Shown one piece after another: positions 12,955 to 25,174 of a stretch of 64,000 nt of DNA. The stretch lies in NCBI RefSeq assembly GCF_910596095.1, contig NC_056551.1, forward strand, positions 13,905,501-13,969,500, written 5' to 3'. Below the pieces are notes generated by a model. That model did no database searches and had not been told where the DNA came from. It saw nothing but the letters and a program-made list of their open reading frames with translations. Every line of letters begins with the position of its first letter. Position 1 is the stretch's first letter. The translations under genes and the position numbers were made by a program. This DNA is from Thunnus maccoyii. Its lineage: Eukaryota > Chordata > Actinopteri > Scombriformes > Scombridae.

Positions 12955-15110
12955 CTCAGCTGGAATGAACCAAACTATAGGATTTGATGAACAGACACTT
13001 TATTCATTGTATATAAATGTATAAATGCATCTGTGTACACATAAAACAAAATTGTTTACATTTTTTGTACTTTGATTCCAGACACTGATTATGAAACTTT
13101 GTAAACAACTAATATTAGCTTCCCCTTTGACCGCAAGATTAGAGAAATGTAAACAAATAGCTCCCTGTAACATACTGGAATGAGGTTTTTTTTTTTATTT
13201 CAACTTCTATTTTCCACTATGAGCTGAACTCAGTGTTCCCACCAGCAACTAATTAAAACTGGACAAGCCATGGATGCTGCCCATCTGTCTCACTCAGCCT
13301 GAATAGCTGTTTTGTGACATGACTGACTGAAATGTCAAAAATTGCACCTATGTAGCTAATACATACCTTTATTTCAGAGAAACCTCACAGCCTTCCTTGA
13401 TATGCTCTGTGATGAGCTATCAGACCCTTTTGACAAAGTCTGCAAAACAAAGATGATACCAGTGGTTACTGGCGTGATCACTGCTTATCTGGTAAGTTGC
13501 AGGCTTTAATGTTTCCCAGTATAATATTCCTGAGTCCTGTTGTCTTTGCTTTCTCTATATTTCTGATTCTTTTGAGAGGTTTATCCTCAACAAAGAAAGT
13601 GTTCGATCCCTCTCTTTGTGGAAATCACAGTCTCCCTGCAGATTCCTTCACTTCTGTCACTTGGTGTCTGACGATGATCTATTGAAAGAGGTCAGTTAGC
13701 TAAAACTTGGAGGGAACATTTGATAAAAGGAATATTAACTGTGAAAAAATAACATTTTTATCTCTTTGTGCTTAACTCCACCTGCCATTTCTGTCTGTCA
13801 AAAAAGGAGGACCCCACATGCCTATTCTGTGAACGTATTATCAAATGGATGGATCTGATTGAAGCAAATCACATTTTCGCAGTGAAGCAACACATTCGTG
13901 AGCACATGAACAAATAGTATCTCTTTGTCCTGCACACCCATACAAACACTTTACTTCCATCAGACAGCACTGTAGACTGTGTGTGTAAGATATGCAGGCT
14001 CACTATTATCTTTATTTTACATCCTGTTGTTCTGCAGGACATTCTGACTAAGTTACTGGATGAATTTTGTCAAAATAATCCCGACCATGCAATGTGTCAG
14101 ATATTGGACACCAAGGATCACAAGAAACTGGTGCATTTACTCTTGAAAAAAGCCGTGCCAAGGATCACATGTATTGCTGTCTGTGTTAGCTGCAGGAGGC
14201 ACCTGTAGGTGAGTCTGATGATTTTCATGATCAATTGCATAAGAGATCAATTATTTTTTGACAAATTAATTGTTTAGTCTATTGAATGTCAGAAAATTGT
14301 GAAAAATTCCCCTTCACAATTTCCCAGGATTGAAGGTGGTGCAAATCCTCACATTTGAGAAGTTGGACTCAGTGAATGTTTGACATTTTTGGTAGAAAAT
14401 TTATTTCAGTTATTAATCAATTATCAAAGTTGTTGTCAAGTCATTTTCTGTGACAACTATTGCACTACATGTGTGCAGTTATACAGATTTATTGCCCTCA
14501 AATGTGATGCAAGTATACATTAGTAGTTAGTATACATGTAATTTTTCAAGCAAAAATGGCAAAAAAATCAGATTCCAGCTTCTTAAATGTGTATGTTTTC
14601 TGATTTTCTTAGTTTTCCTTGATAAAAAAAAACAATATCGTTCATTGAAGACTACTACTTTTTCAATTTATAGACCAAACGATTGATCGAGAAAATAATT
14701 ATTAGTTGCAGCCCTGCTCTCAAGGTGGAAAATGTTAAGATAATGAAACACAAATTTAATAGATCATAAAACATATTATATCCATGCTCCTCTTTTCAGA
14801 GTCGGACTAAAAGTATGAGTCAACTTTGATGCCCAGATGGATGATCCAGGTCTTTCAACATCAAACTGCAAATACTTCTGTTACTGCTCTACAAAGTGGC
14901 ATCCTGCCTTGTAATTATTTCACAAGTTGGTACTGATTTAATATCTTACTGAATTTGTCATTTTGCATCATATATTTTGTCTACATTGAGTTGCTTAGCT
15001 TGACAAAATATTGTAGACAAAAAGATTATCTGAGGTAAAAGGAATGTTAAAAACATACTGTATGAACACATTAACTGTAACAAATAAACCTTTTAAACAA
15101 CTATTCTGTG
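12955..15110 (+). pseudogene. Decayed tandem copy of the saposin-domain (surfactant protein B-like) gene
   Basis: Recognisable exons: 13378-13491 (RNLTAFLDMLCDELSDPFDK...), about 13807-13880 (EDPTCLFCERIIKWMDL...), 14038-14208 (DILTKLLDEFCQNNPDHAMC...), and a non-coding 3' exon from about 14804. They match exons 4, 6, 7 and the 3'UTR exon of the intact copy at 16.9-21.4 kb. Upstream flank is shared (12955-13190 versus 16540-16790). The stretch that should hold exons 1-3 (signal peptide and first cysteine pair) is missing: 190 bases stand where the other copy has 3.2 kb. Exon 5 is not recognisable. Exon 7 has two extra bases before its GCAGGAGG end, putting it into TAG, and the middle exon has weak splice sites. 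Poly(A) signal AATAAA at 15083. It probably makes no secreted protein, but a short transcript is possible. Confidence 0.75.
14225..14716. repeat. Two opposed copies of the CGATTAAT-type teleost repeat
   Basis: 14225-14465 and 14545-14716 carry the hallmarks of one family (GTCAGAAAATTGTGAAAAAT; CACATTTGAGAAG; AATAATTATTAGTTGCAGCC) in opposite orientations, inside the last intron of the decayed saposin gene. Other copies lie at 18660, 29605, 43724, 53240 and 59020. Confidence 0.55.
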
Positions 15111-15714
15111 CACTTAGTCAGATTTTTTACTAACTATGATTATGAATTTAACTTCTTTTCTATACATGAATTATGCCAAACTCAATCTATGAACTTCTCA
15201 GACCATGATTTTAATCATTAGATGGATTTGAGGTGAATTCCTTTATACAAAAAGATGCACATTACTGATCATGTAAAGCTGTGTGTAGGTACGTCAATCT
15301 ACATGACTGCTGTAATTCACCTGTTGTTCACACAAACACACACTGTAAGTAGTGAACTACTCTTGTGGTTTTATGTCAAGAAATGTAAATACCGCCTGAG
15401 GAAGTGATCATTTTTACAGCCTCTTTCTACTGTGACCAACTTCTGGCTTCATGTCCTCAGGACATTTTTTATCTTAACATTTTCTCATTCGTTACAAAAT
15501 CCACTAAATCAGTTTAACTGTCGTGTCAATCATTGGCATTAAATCTAATTAATCAAGTATGGTTTAGAAAGGATAACTGACTGATACAAAGTAACACCAA
15601 ACCTGGAAAGTCAGCCATTAGATTTTATCTTTAGACTTTATGCCTCTGACTTTTTTGGGGGTTTTATTCATACTTATGTATTTTGACCCAGTAAGTCTAC
15701 AGCTTTGCTCGCAG

Positions 15715-16085
15715 CTCTGTCAGGGTTTGAGCTAATGCTAACATGCTAACATCTGCTAATTAGCAGTAAACACAAAGTGCAGCTGAGGCTGATGGGAATG
15801 TCAGTATACCTTTGCAGGTATTTGGTCAAAGTATTACATTACTGCAGTTCATCCTGAGGGGGGCGGCGATTTCTCAACCAAATTTCATGGGAATCCATCC
15901 AATAATTGTTGAGACATTTCAGTCAAAACCATAAATGTCAACCTACTGATGGCACTAAAGGAGAACTCAAGTGATCACCAAAGTCTATCGGCTTCATCCT
16001 CTTGGGAACATGGATGTCTGTAAAAAATTTCATGACAATCAATCTGTTAGTTGAAGTAAAATGGTGGTGTGCTAAATGGGTAAAC
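15715..16085. repeat. Teleost dispersed repeat (TTTCATGGGAATCCATCCAA type)
   Basis: Contains GCTAATGCTAACATGCTAAC, TTCATGGGAATCCATCCAAT, GTTGAGACATTTCAGTC, TGATCACCAAAGTC and AATTTCATGACAATC, wording of a very common fish short repeat. Lies between the two saposin gene copies. Recalled family; no name assigned. Confidence 0.5.
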
Positions 16086-16901
16086 CTTAGGATGCACTTA
16101 CTGTACTAATAACACTGCTTTTGAAGAAAAAGGGTTGAAATTTAGGAAGACAGGAGTCATGAGTATATAAAAGAAGTTTCTTGATGAGATGTGAGGTGGC
16201 ACTTCATGTTTAGTCTATTTACTGATACAGTACAGTGGAAATTCTGGAAAATTGAGGGTGGTTTCAAAGCATAAGGATCACATGTCTCACTTGTGTTTCT
16301 CAAACTAAAACTGAGATTAGAAATTAGCCCGTGGTGCTGTGAAACATTTATTAGCTTCAATGTAGGCAATGAGTCGTGTAGATGTAGAGAATATAATTTT
16401 AAATAGTACTGGTAGAGAGAATATGGAGCCTTTTTCACTATAACACCAACTCTGATTGTATTTGATATTTAATTGATATAATTCAGTGAAGTGGATGATA
16501 TTTACAGATAAATTGAAAAATATATCTCAGTATTCACAGCTAGAATGCACCAAACTATAGGATAACATGATATGACACAGTGCAATCATTGCATATTTTA
16601 AATATAACTACTGTACAGTACATCTGCAAACACATCTGAGTCTTTAAAATAAATGATGTCAAGTTTTTGTACCTCGGTGTGAGGAACTGAAAATGCAACT
16701 TGACTAATATTAGCATTTTGAGAGGTAGAGAAAAAAAAAAGTTCCGCTATGCTGCAAAACAAATCTTATCATACTGGCCTGAGTTGGGTGGGGGCTATAG
16801 GTGGCTGGAGGATCCTGTCAAATATAAGCTGCATTTTTCTGTTCCCGGCACAGATCTGAGGAGGGAAGGCAGTCAACTAAAAACCTGAGAATACGTAACT
16901 G

Positions 16902-19900
16902 ATGATGGCCTCATTCCAGTTTGCATTACTTCTCTTCATTGGTCTCCAAGGCTGTGGTAAGACATTGGAAATATTATTAATAAGATGATGAATTCACTAT
17001 TTGAAGCATATAAGAAAAATGTCAAATGATGCTACAAATTACAATAAGGGTGATTAACGGCAAATAATTTCCCTGCAGCTCTGACTTTTAATATCAATGG
17101 TTTGGAAAATGATGCACTGAAAGCAGTAAGTGATGATTTTTGATTTTTTTTTGTAACAGTCACTGTCTTTTGCATTCAAAACATGAAAAAAAGAAAAATT
17201 GTGCATGTATCCTACAGAAACACAATGTATTAAACAACAAATATTATTTCTAGAAACAAACATAGGGGTATCACCCTAATTCCTGGGTTTGGTTACTATT
17301 TTTTGTGTATATTAAGTACTACGATTGTAAAACAATGTGCTCTAAACGGCCTATTTTGGAAGTATAACAACAGTGTTATGTGATAATGATGGTGAGAGTG
17401 GAATGATGGTTCAGCACCATTATTCCACTCTTTAAGAAAACGTTGCAATTATTAAAATTAAAAGTGATGCAACAAACGTAAGGAAATAGTGTTGACCTCT
17501 TATAGAGAACTAAGATTTTCGTTTCTTCAAAATCAGGAAGTTGATCGTCTCTCGAATTCAACGTGACACGATGCCACTTTCAGGAAGATCAAAAATATAC
17601 CTACTCTCATATGCTTTTTCTAATGTTTCAGTTTTGAGTCTAATTGAAATGACGCAGCTACTAATGAGATTCTTCTGAACATAACATGTTTTCAACCACA
17701 GAAATGATCGAGCATCATTCACAAATGTATCTCATGCACACATTAACTTAGATTATGAAGCCTGTGCGTGTATCACATGTGCGTGATAAAATCAGTTTAA
17801 GGAGCTGATTCAATTTCAGTACGTGACTCTGACTTTCTACTCAGACTGATGACGCCTGCCAGGACTGCACCAAAATATTTGAACTCCTTGCTGACCTGCT
17901 TTCCAATGCAGATCTCCAGGTGAGTACAATAGTTACCTGAGCAGCAAACACATTCCAGAGGATTATTTGCTCACTGATTGTTATATTGTCAATATCCACA
18001 TTGACAAGTCAAGATTAAAATACACACTGTGCAATCTCAAGTGCTTGCTAGTATTTGTCGATGAATAGTTTTCACTACTGTAAATACAAAAAAACCCACT
18101 TAAAGTTCCTGGAATTATTTTACACCTTTTATCAGCACATTCTACTCATTCAGAGATGTAAATCATTTGTAATCAGTCATGCATACATTGATATATATCA
18201 CACTTGAATGCACATGCACAATAAAGGAAAGGTCCCTTTTTCTAGGTGGTACCACACCACTTCCTATTTTCTATCTTGGACTAAAGTTGAAATGAAATTT
18301 ACTGTAAGTTTCAGTTTCAGTCAGCTCACCTGACCTCAAAGATCCGCTTTTCTCTGAGCCCAATCTGGTCTTTGGGGAGTCCCATCTGAGTCCAAAGAGA
18401 GAAAGCTTTAACTGGTTAATTTCTATGACCATGAGTAACTATTTTGAGTCACACATCATACAGGAAGACATTTCACCACTCTCTTTACGCTCCATTTTGG
18501 TGAAAACTGTGGGTTGGAATTGGGTAGCTGTGAACAGAAAAGAAAAAATACATCAGTTCTGTAACATTTTATCTACACATCGATTACATTGAAACCATCA
18601 ATTACAGGACATAAAGTGTAAATGTACTATGTATGGTGGGTGGGGGGGGAAGGAAATTATAAAGGTAGAGCTGAAACAATTAGTTGATTGCCAGAAAATT
18701 AATCAGCAGCTATTTTGACAATCAAATAATTGTTTCAGTCACGCTTTAAGCAAAAATGACGTCGTTCTCTAGTTCCAGCTTCTCCTTTGTGAGGATTTGC
18801 TGCTTTTCTCTACTTTATGTCATTGTAAACATTGTAATCTTTGGGTTCTGCAGACCAGGTTTTTGTAGTCAGATAAAACCAGACATTTGAAGATATCATC
18901 TTGGACACTGTATTCTGAATTTTTGTAGACAAAACAATTTATTAAGAAAGTAATCTGCGGATTACTATATAATGAAAATAATCATTAGTTGCAGTAAATT
19001 ATCAACTTAAAAGCATTTTTAAAAATTCAAAGTCTAAATCACTGTCAGATCTTGCTGTAAACAGTGTTCATGGCTACAGGGACCACTGGGGGTGGTTTTA
19101 GTTAAATAAATGATAATGATAAGACATTACGAATTAAATAATCATATGAACAAATATATAAATTAACCAATAAATTGTGGGCTTAACAAATTACCAAAAA
19201 CCAACTCATAATCATGACGTTTTTTTTATTTTAGTAGTTGCAGTGCATTTCTACACTCAGCAAGCACTTTATTAGGAACACCTGTACAATCTAATGCAAT
19301 ACAACAGCTTCTGCTTTATGTTTATTATTGAGGTTGTAGTGGGTGCTGGTGGTTTACTGGACTCCATTATATTGAAAAGTGTCCCCCTCATGTATGTTAA
19401 TGGGGTAAACACAAAGTAGAATTATCACAAGTGTAAAAGCTCGTATTATTAAATTTAATTTATGGCAGAGCTGTTGCAATTGAAATGGCCTTTTGCAAAT
19501 GTCTGTTTTTACTTCATGTCATCAGTCATCGCCTTCTCATCCCTCAGTCAATCAAGCTCAACAACTTCAGCCAGCTAACACCTGTTGATAAGTCTACAAA
19601 GCCTTGGATTTTTTATTTTGCATTAAAGTAGCTTTTAAAATTCAGTTACCTCAGCAGCTTTGTGAGTCTACAGATGCCCCTCAGTAAGAGAAAGACACAA
19701 CTCTGTGAAGAGCAAGAGGAGTTTTCTCTTTGGCTTCTCTGGTTTAAAGGCACTAGACAGATACCCGTCAGATGGCGAGCTCAAAGATGACATGTAATTG
19801 ACATTGTTTGTCCACTATCTTGCCTACTGTCTGTTTGACTTGATTGTAGTTGGCAGAGAGGACGATTTTGTCAACAATCATACTCTTGCTCGGTGTTTAG

Positions 19901-21401
19901 ATTTAAGCAGTGGTTCTTACACCAACTCATCCATAACAGGTCCACTGTCCTGAAGACCAACATTAAAGACCTCCTTTTATTCCAGAAAAAGATCATGGAT
20001 GGCATCGAAAATCTGTGTGACCACCTGCCCGGGCCAGCCAGTACTGCCAAACTCTGTAAAGAAGAGGTGGAGAAGATGCTTCCAGTGGCCATCACCTTCA
20101 TCACTGGTGCTGTAGTAAGTTGCAGGCAACAATAATATCAGGAGTAAAATAATAATGATGTGTCCTTCACTCTTTGCTGTCTGTGTACACCGCATTTCTG
20201 ATGCTAGTAAGAGACTTAACACATAATCTCTCTTTCACTGTAGAAACCAGCAGAGATCTGCAAAATCCTTGGGCTCTGTGGTTCCTGTGAAAAGCAGAAA
20301 ATGCTCAGCTATTTTGTCAACGAGGCCCTTCAGGCTGCTATGACAAACCAAAATGTCAGTTAAGTACAGCCAAGAGGGACACATAAGAAATTTTAAATGG
20401 GAATATGCCCCAATTTTATCTCTCAGTGCTTAACACTCTCCCACTCTTGTGTTTAATTTTGTCAATCAGGCGCTGCCCACATCACAATGCTCCTTCTGCA
20501 TTTTTCTTGTCAAGACTTTGGAGGACTTGCTGCCTAAACAAAGGACTGAGGTGAGTCACACAGCAGCAAAGGAACATGTACACGTGAACAAAGACAGTAT
20601 CTCTTTGTAACGCACACCCACGCAGACACCTAAATGCCACCAGACAGCACTGACGACTGTGTGGACAACTCTTGTTTTACATCCTGCTCTTCTGCAGGGC
20701 GCTGTGATCAAGCTGCTGGAGGAGATTTGTCATATCGTGCCCTCCTCCTACCGAGCTCAGTGCGAGTCTGTCATCGGCAAGTTTAGCAAAATGGTGCTAG
20801 ACGCCATCTTGGGCTACGCCACCCCTCAGTCCATCTGTGCTCTCATCCACCTGTGTAAAGGGCAGGAGGCGCCAATTGTAGGTCAGTTGACACAAGTGCC
20901 TCTCCTTCAAAAGATCGTGAAAAAAGTCAACACATTTTCTAACAGCCCAGTGTTACATTTACAAATTACTCGTTGCAGCACAGGTGTAACTGATAACATG
21001 AATAACAGCTCTGCTCCACTTGTAGGCCGTGCCAGTGAGCAACAGCACATTTTTACATTTTCTAGAAGCCAGAACCAGAAAATGTTTACTTGATAAAGGA
21101 TAAATTAATCAACTTATTGCATGTATGTAATCAAGACAGAGATCAGACATGAATGGGACACCGTTCTGTCAATTAAACTTTCATTTCAATGTCTTTCTCT
21201 CTCTCTCAGACCCGTGCACCTTGACGACATACAGGTGCAGTGACTTCAAGACTGCTGTCAAATGTGGAGTAAGTAAACAGCTATTAAGTTATAAAGTTGT
21301 TCAGCTTATGAATGCTCAGCAGTGATCTCATTTCTACTTACATCTACTCTATGCAGACTGTGTTCTACTGTCAGAGATTCGCCTGGAAGCCCCTCAACTA
21401 A
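16902..21401 (+). CDS. sftpb: Secreted saposin-domain protein, surfactant protein B-like
   Basis: Nine coding exons: 16902-16956, 17079-17125, 17845-17919, 19986-20114, 20244-20354, 20470-20550, 20698-20881, 21210-21268, 21357-21401; 786 bases, 261 aa, frame kept throughout. Residues 1-18 form a signal peptide (MMASFQFALLLFIGLQGC). Two saposin-B domains follow, each with six cysteines: domain 1 CQDC / LCDHL / LCKEE / ICKILGLC, and domain 2 QCSFC / EICHIV / QCESV / ICALIHLC. A C-terminal saposin-A-type domain ends the protein (DPCTLTTYRCSDF ... FYCQRFAWKPLN). Such domains bind or disturb lipid membranes. The fold, the VLDAILGYATPQSICALIHLC segment and the position beside mat2a (as SFTPB and MAT2A in human) favour surfactant protein B over prosaposin. 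A 3'UTR exon starts near 21525; ATTAAA at 22024. Note that mammalian SP-B has its saposin-A domain at the N-terminus, so orthology is likely but not proven; granulysin/NK-lysin relatives are an alternative. The start could be Met1 or Met2. Confidence 0.85.
18660..18995. repeat. CGATTAAT-type teleost repeat in saposin gene intron 3
   Basis: Begins GAGCTGAAACAATTAGTTGA and ends AATAATCATTAGTTGCAG; same family as the copies at 14225 and 43724. Confidence 0.55.
19250..19420. repeat. Fragment of a dispersed element (CTTTATTAGGAACACCTG)
   Basis: The phrase CACTTTATTAGGAACACCTG is the terminal wording of a common fish DNA element. Only one end is visible, inside intron 3 of the saposin gene. Confidence 0.35.
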
Positions 21402-22892
21402 AACACGCTCTAACGTGTTAAGGTAGATGGAATTTTGTGTAAAAATTTTGTGAAAATTGAAATAAATTAAATTAAACATAAACATTGAGTCCCATATAAA
21501 ATATCTACAAATTCCTCTTTTCAGGATGGGACTGAAAATGTGAGTCAACTTCAGCGTCCCCGCGGACACCCCGGTCTTACAACATTAACCCGCAAATATT
21601 TCTCTTAACTGTTTGATTCCTTGTGGCTTCCTGTTTGATAGTGCTTATTTCCCCAAAGTTTTTTTTTTTCCCTTTCAGATACTGATTTAATATTTTACTC
21701 CACTTTTTGATTTTTGCATTGGATATATTGTTTGCACTGAAATGAAGGAAAGCAAGGCTTAGCTTGACAAAATATTACAGACAAAAGGATTATTTGAACT
21801 TTGAAGATATGAAAGCTTGGTTCAAAAGGTCAAATGCTTAGTATAAGTAAAAAGAAAAAGAGTTTCACAATAATTCTGCATACTTGATTTTTCCTTTGAT
21901 TTTTTTGTACTAACCCCTATTCTGTACATAAAGATTTGATGACTGTTGGCTTTACATGAAGTTTCTTTCACACATTCAGATGACCTCTGGAGATTTTCTG
22001 AATGAATGTTAAATGAAATGAGCATTAAATTGGCTGCAAAACATCACTGGATCTGAGTGGTCCTCTCACTTTAAAGTAGCACTACAACTATTTTAAAATT
22101 TATCTACTGTACATGAATTTGTCACAGACTGGAAACATCTGTATTATTTGTTGGTAGGCTCTATTTACAAGTCTGAATCACGAACCTGATGGTAATAAAC
22201 GTGATAGTGGTTTCTGAGCTTGAACTGTAATATTTTTGAGGTTTCAAAGTAGTGAAGTGAAGTGAATGTGTTTTCAGCAGTCATACATTTTAACACATGC
22301 ACATTAGAGGTTGTGAAAGCCAGATAAGACACTTTTACTTCAACTTGAGGAAGTAATCCTTTTTAACAGCGCCTTTATAAAGGACACCCACTTCTGCCCT
22401 CAAGCTTTACTGTTCCTCATTTTCACCATTTTCTCATCAGTTGTTGCAAATAAACTCTCAATATAAAATGATCATTTCACAAAATTGAAGGTCATAACAT
22501 GTAAAGTATGTTTAGATTAACTCATGCGTGTGAATTTAATGCGGAATCACTCAAATCTGCTTTATAATGATACAAAATACTGTACACAGCCAAAAAAAAA
22601 AAGAACATGTGTGAAGCAAGAGTGCAATTTATTTGAAGGGTTTAAAAGAGAAGCTCAACAACCAATCAGACTCCTCAGTATGAACTATTGAACAGGGTAT
22701 AGGAAGAAAGTGGGGCAGGGGGATCAGTAGGTATGAAGTCAGATATAGTTGGGGGTATTGCAGAAAATGAGAAAAAGGCACTTTTACACATTCAGCAACC
22801 ACACTGACAACTCACTTCTAATCGTTTAAAAAATAATAATTTAACAGAGAAAACGTGTCTCCTCAAAACCTCCACAAGAGACCATGTAAACA

Positions 22893-22922
22893 GGCTGGTT
22901 TCTCTGTACAACACCAACCAAT
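22893..22922 (-). promoter_or_regulatory. METTL16-type hairpin in mat2a 3'UTR (most distal)
   Basis: Minus-strand RNA reads UGGUU...UACAGAGAA...AACCA: the 9-base motif (22907-22899) sits between complementary arms UGGUU and AACCA. Confidence 0.6.
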
Positions 22923-23079
22923 CATCTGTCCCGTCTGCGGATGTGATAGAAGATGCAAACATATTGTAAAAAAAAAAAAAAAAAAAAAATCTTTGGGAGG
23001 TCGAGTCATTTCACGTGATGATCACTGACACCATGATTAGGATCAAACATACTCTCAGCTCTCAACTCTGTGGCTCCCC

Positions 23080-23110
23080 TGAAGTTTCTCTGTAGTACAC
23101 TCAAGGAACC
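23080..23110 (-). promoter_or_regulatory. METTL16-type hairpin in mat2a 3'UTR
   Basis: Motif UACAGAGAA at 23094-23086 on the minus strand, with flanking CCUUGAGU and ACUUCAGG that pair imperfectly. Confidence 0.55.
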
Positions 23111-24173
23111 ACAAGGTGATGCCAAAAGAGCCAAACTATAAAAATGAGATATCAGTGTTACCAAAGTAGTGGGGGTGGGGTGGGGGGGGGGGAGTCTAGT
23201 ATCAGTGTTATAGATGTATATATTGGGACACAGTGCCACCTAGCTTCATGCTGAAAACATTGCAGACACACTTAACTGCACATAGCTCAGATCAGAGACC
23301 AGCTGTGGTGAATTTAAAAGTGAATAACAATCTCACTCAGGCTTGAAGCCAGTTTAGCTTAAAATCTGCAATTATATTATGCAGATACACATCCAGGAGT
23401 AAAGTCAAAGTGAAGGACAACTTGGGAAGCATTCAAAAGGCATATATACTGTGTATCCACAACTTCTTAGGTTCAAATCTGGCCAAGGCCTCATTCCACT
23501 CTTCATATGTATTTCCTGAAAGTAAACTCTGCAAAAATATCTTTAAAAAAAGGACAAAGAGAGGAGTCAAGAACCTTGACATACTCCGGTTGTGTCAACT
23601 GAACTAATCAGAAAAATTTAGACTTGTGCCATCTATCACCCATGGTTTAGTAGACCAGTCCTGGTGTAACGAATGAACAGGTTTTTAAAAACAAATAAAT
23701 AAATAAATTAAAAGAAAGGCTTCAGCTGCAGCGTTCATTCAGGAACCGCTGTACAGCCCAAGAGAAAATGTGCGATTCCAGTGGCAAATTCAAAATCTAC
23801 AAGCGTTACATTACATATCTGATCCCGCATCGTCATCTGTACAAAACTGACTACTATACCATGTCTTACATTCACTATGCTGACTGAGCGCTGCCTCTTA
23901 TGTCTTTGTCTTGGTCTGTCTGTGGCTCTGCTCGTTCATTTTCCACTTGGGGGTGCAAGGTGAGGCAGAAGGTGTTAGGACCCTAAACATGTACGACTAC
24001 AGTAGGTGGAAAACCGTTTTTAGATACAAAAACTTGTCACACATTTTTTCAGTTGTCCTTCCTTGCTGGTCAAACTGTTAGGTCCCACAATAGTCAAACA
24101 CCATTCTATAAATTATTTCAAGTACAGTGTCGCCATGGGATAAAGGTAGCCCATGCCCAAAAGGCCACTGAGT

Positions 24174-24194
24174 CCGGGTTTCTCTGTAGCTACA
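24174..24194 (-). promoter_or_regulatory. METTL16-type hairpin in mat2a 3'UTR
   Basis: Motif UACAGAGAA at 24188-24180 on the minus strand, enclosed by GGGU and ACCC arms. Confidence 0.6.
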
Positions 24195-24370
24195 CCCAGA
24201 TTCAGTCTCAAGAAGGCTGAGCGCTGTACCTTTATCTTGGTCAGCAGAACATTGACACATTTAACATCATTTGGAACATTCACATGACATTTAAACCAAC
24301 AAAATAAATTACAAAAATGGAGTGATTTCATTGTGCAGCCCAACATAACCACAAGGTCATTAGCAGCTTC

Positions 24371-24391
24371 TGACTTCTCTGTAAAACGTCA
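24371..24391 (-). promoter_or_regulatory. METTL16-type hairpin in mat2a 3'UTR
   Basis: Motif UACAGAGAA at 24383-24375 on the minus strand. CUGAC and GUCAG arms pair perfectly around it. Confidence 0.65.
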
Positions 24392-25123
24392 GAAAAAAAA
24401 ATGGCCTGAAGGGACAGCACAGAGAAGGAAATTAGCAGATTTTATCTCGCTCGACAAAGTGTATGCTCAAATCAGACAACTGGCATTTCTTCTGAACAGA
24501 AATGTAAAGCAATCTTCAACCTTATTTGTGCCATCAAATTTGCAAAAAATGGAAGGGGAAGGGGGAGGGCTGTGAAGAGAACAGAGTTGATGTTTTTGTG
24601 ATGGGAAACCATTATTAGCCCAACGAAGTTAGGTGGTGGGAAATGACATAAAGCCATTAAAGAGAAAGCAACAGAAGATGCCAGCCGCTTGTCATTACTA
24701 CAACTCTATAGAGATTGATTTAAAATGGAGAATACTGGCAAAACACCATCATTACTGGTAAATACTAGCATGGTCCTGTTGGACATCTGCTATCTAACAG
24801 TTAGTCCACTCTCTAACAGAAACCAGACGACCATTAATTATGCAAAAATGAGACAAGCCACTAGGATACAGACAAATATGAGGTGGCAGCACTGCTCTAA
24901 ACCGTAAGCACAATTTCTCTCATAACTGTATGTCTAAATAACATGTCTGTTCCATTTTTGCCTTGGCATCTGAAACTGTTGTTTTCTCTTCAAGGATGTG
25001 GAAAATACTGAGTACTGAAGGGAAAAGGGCATCTTTCCATTTAGTAGAGGCTGTGGTGATGTGGCTGTTTATGAAGAGGGAGAGAAAGAGAAGGAGGACG
25101 GAGGAGGGAGGCAGACAAACACA

Positions 25124-25147
25124 TAGGTTTCTCTGTAGTACACCTAA
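25124..25147 (-). promoter_or_regulatory. METTL16-type hairpin 1, just after the mat2a stop codon
   Basis: Motif UACAGAGAA at 25137-25129 on the minus strand, with UAGGU and ACCUA arms, about 40 bases downstream of the stop codon. This is the position of hairpin 1 in mammalian MAT2A, the one tied to splicing of the retained last intron. Confidence 0.7.
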
Positions 25148-25174
25148 GGCCCACTGGGAGAATAAAGGAGGGGT

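Larger units (their letters stand above)
22615..25174 (-). other. mat2a: mat2a 3' untranslated region
   Basis: Runs on the minus strand from the stop codon (25177-25175) to a poly(A) signal AATAAA read at 22633-22628. About 2.5 kb with no coding frame. It holds five exact UACAGAGAA motifs (listed separately), a 20-plus A run at 22968-22989 and a G run near 23180. The transcript converges on the saposin gene, whose own poly(A) signal lies about 600 bases to the left. The UTR end is inferred. Confidence 0.65.

Noticed and set aside
20659-21093. 144-codon plus-strand frame as a separate gene
   Set aside because: It is exon 7 of the saposin gene (20698-20881) extended into introns on both sides.
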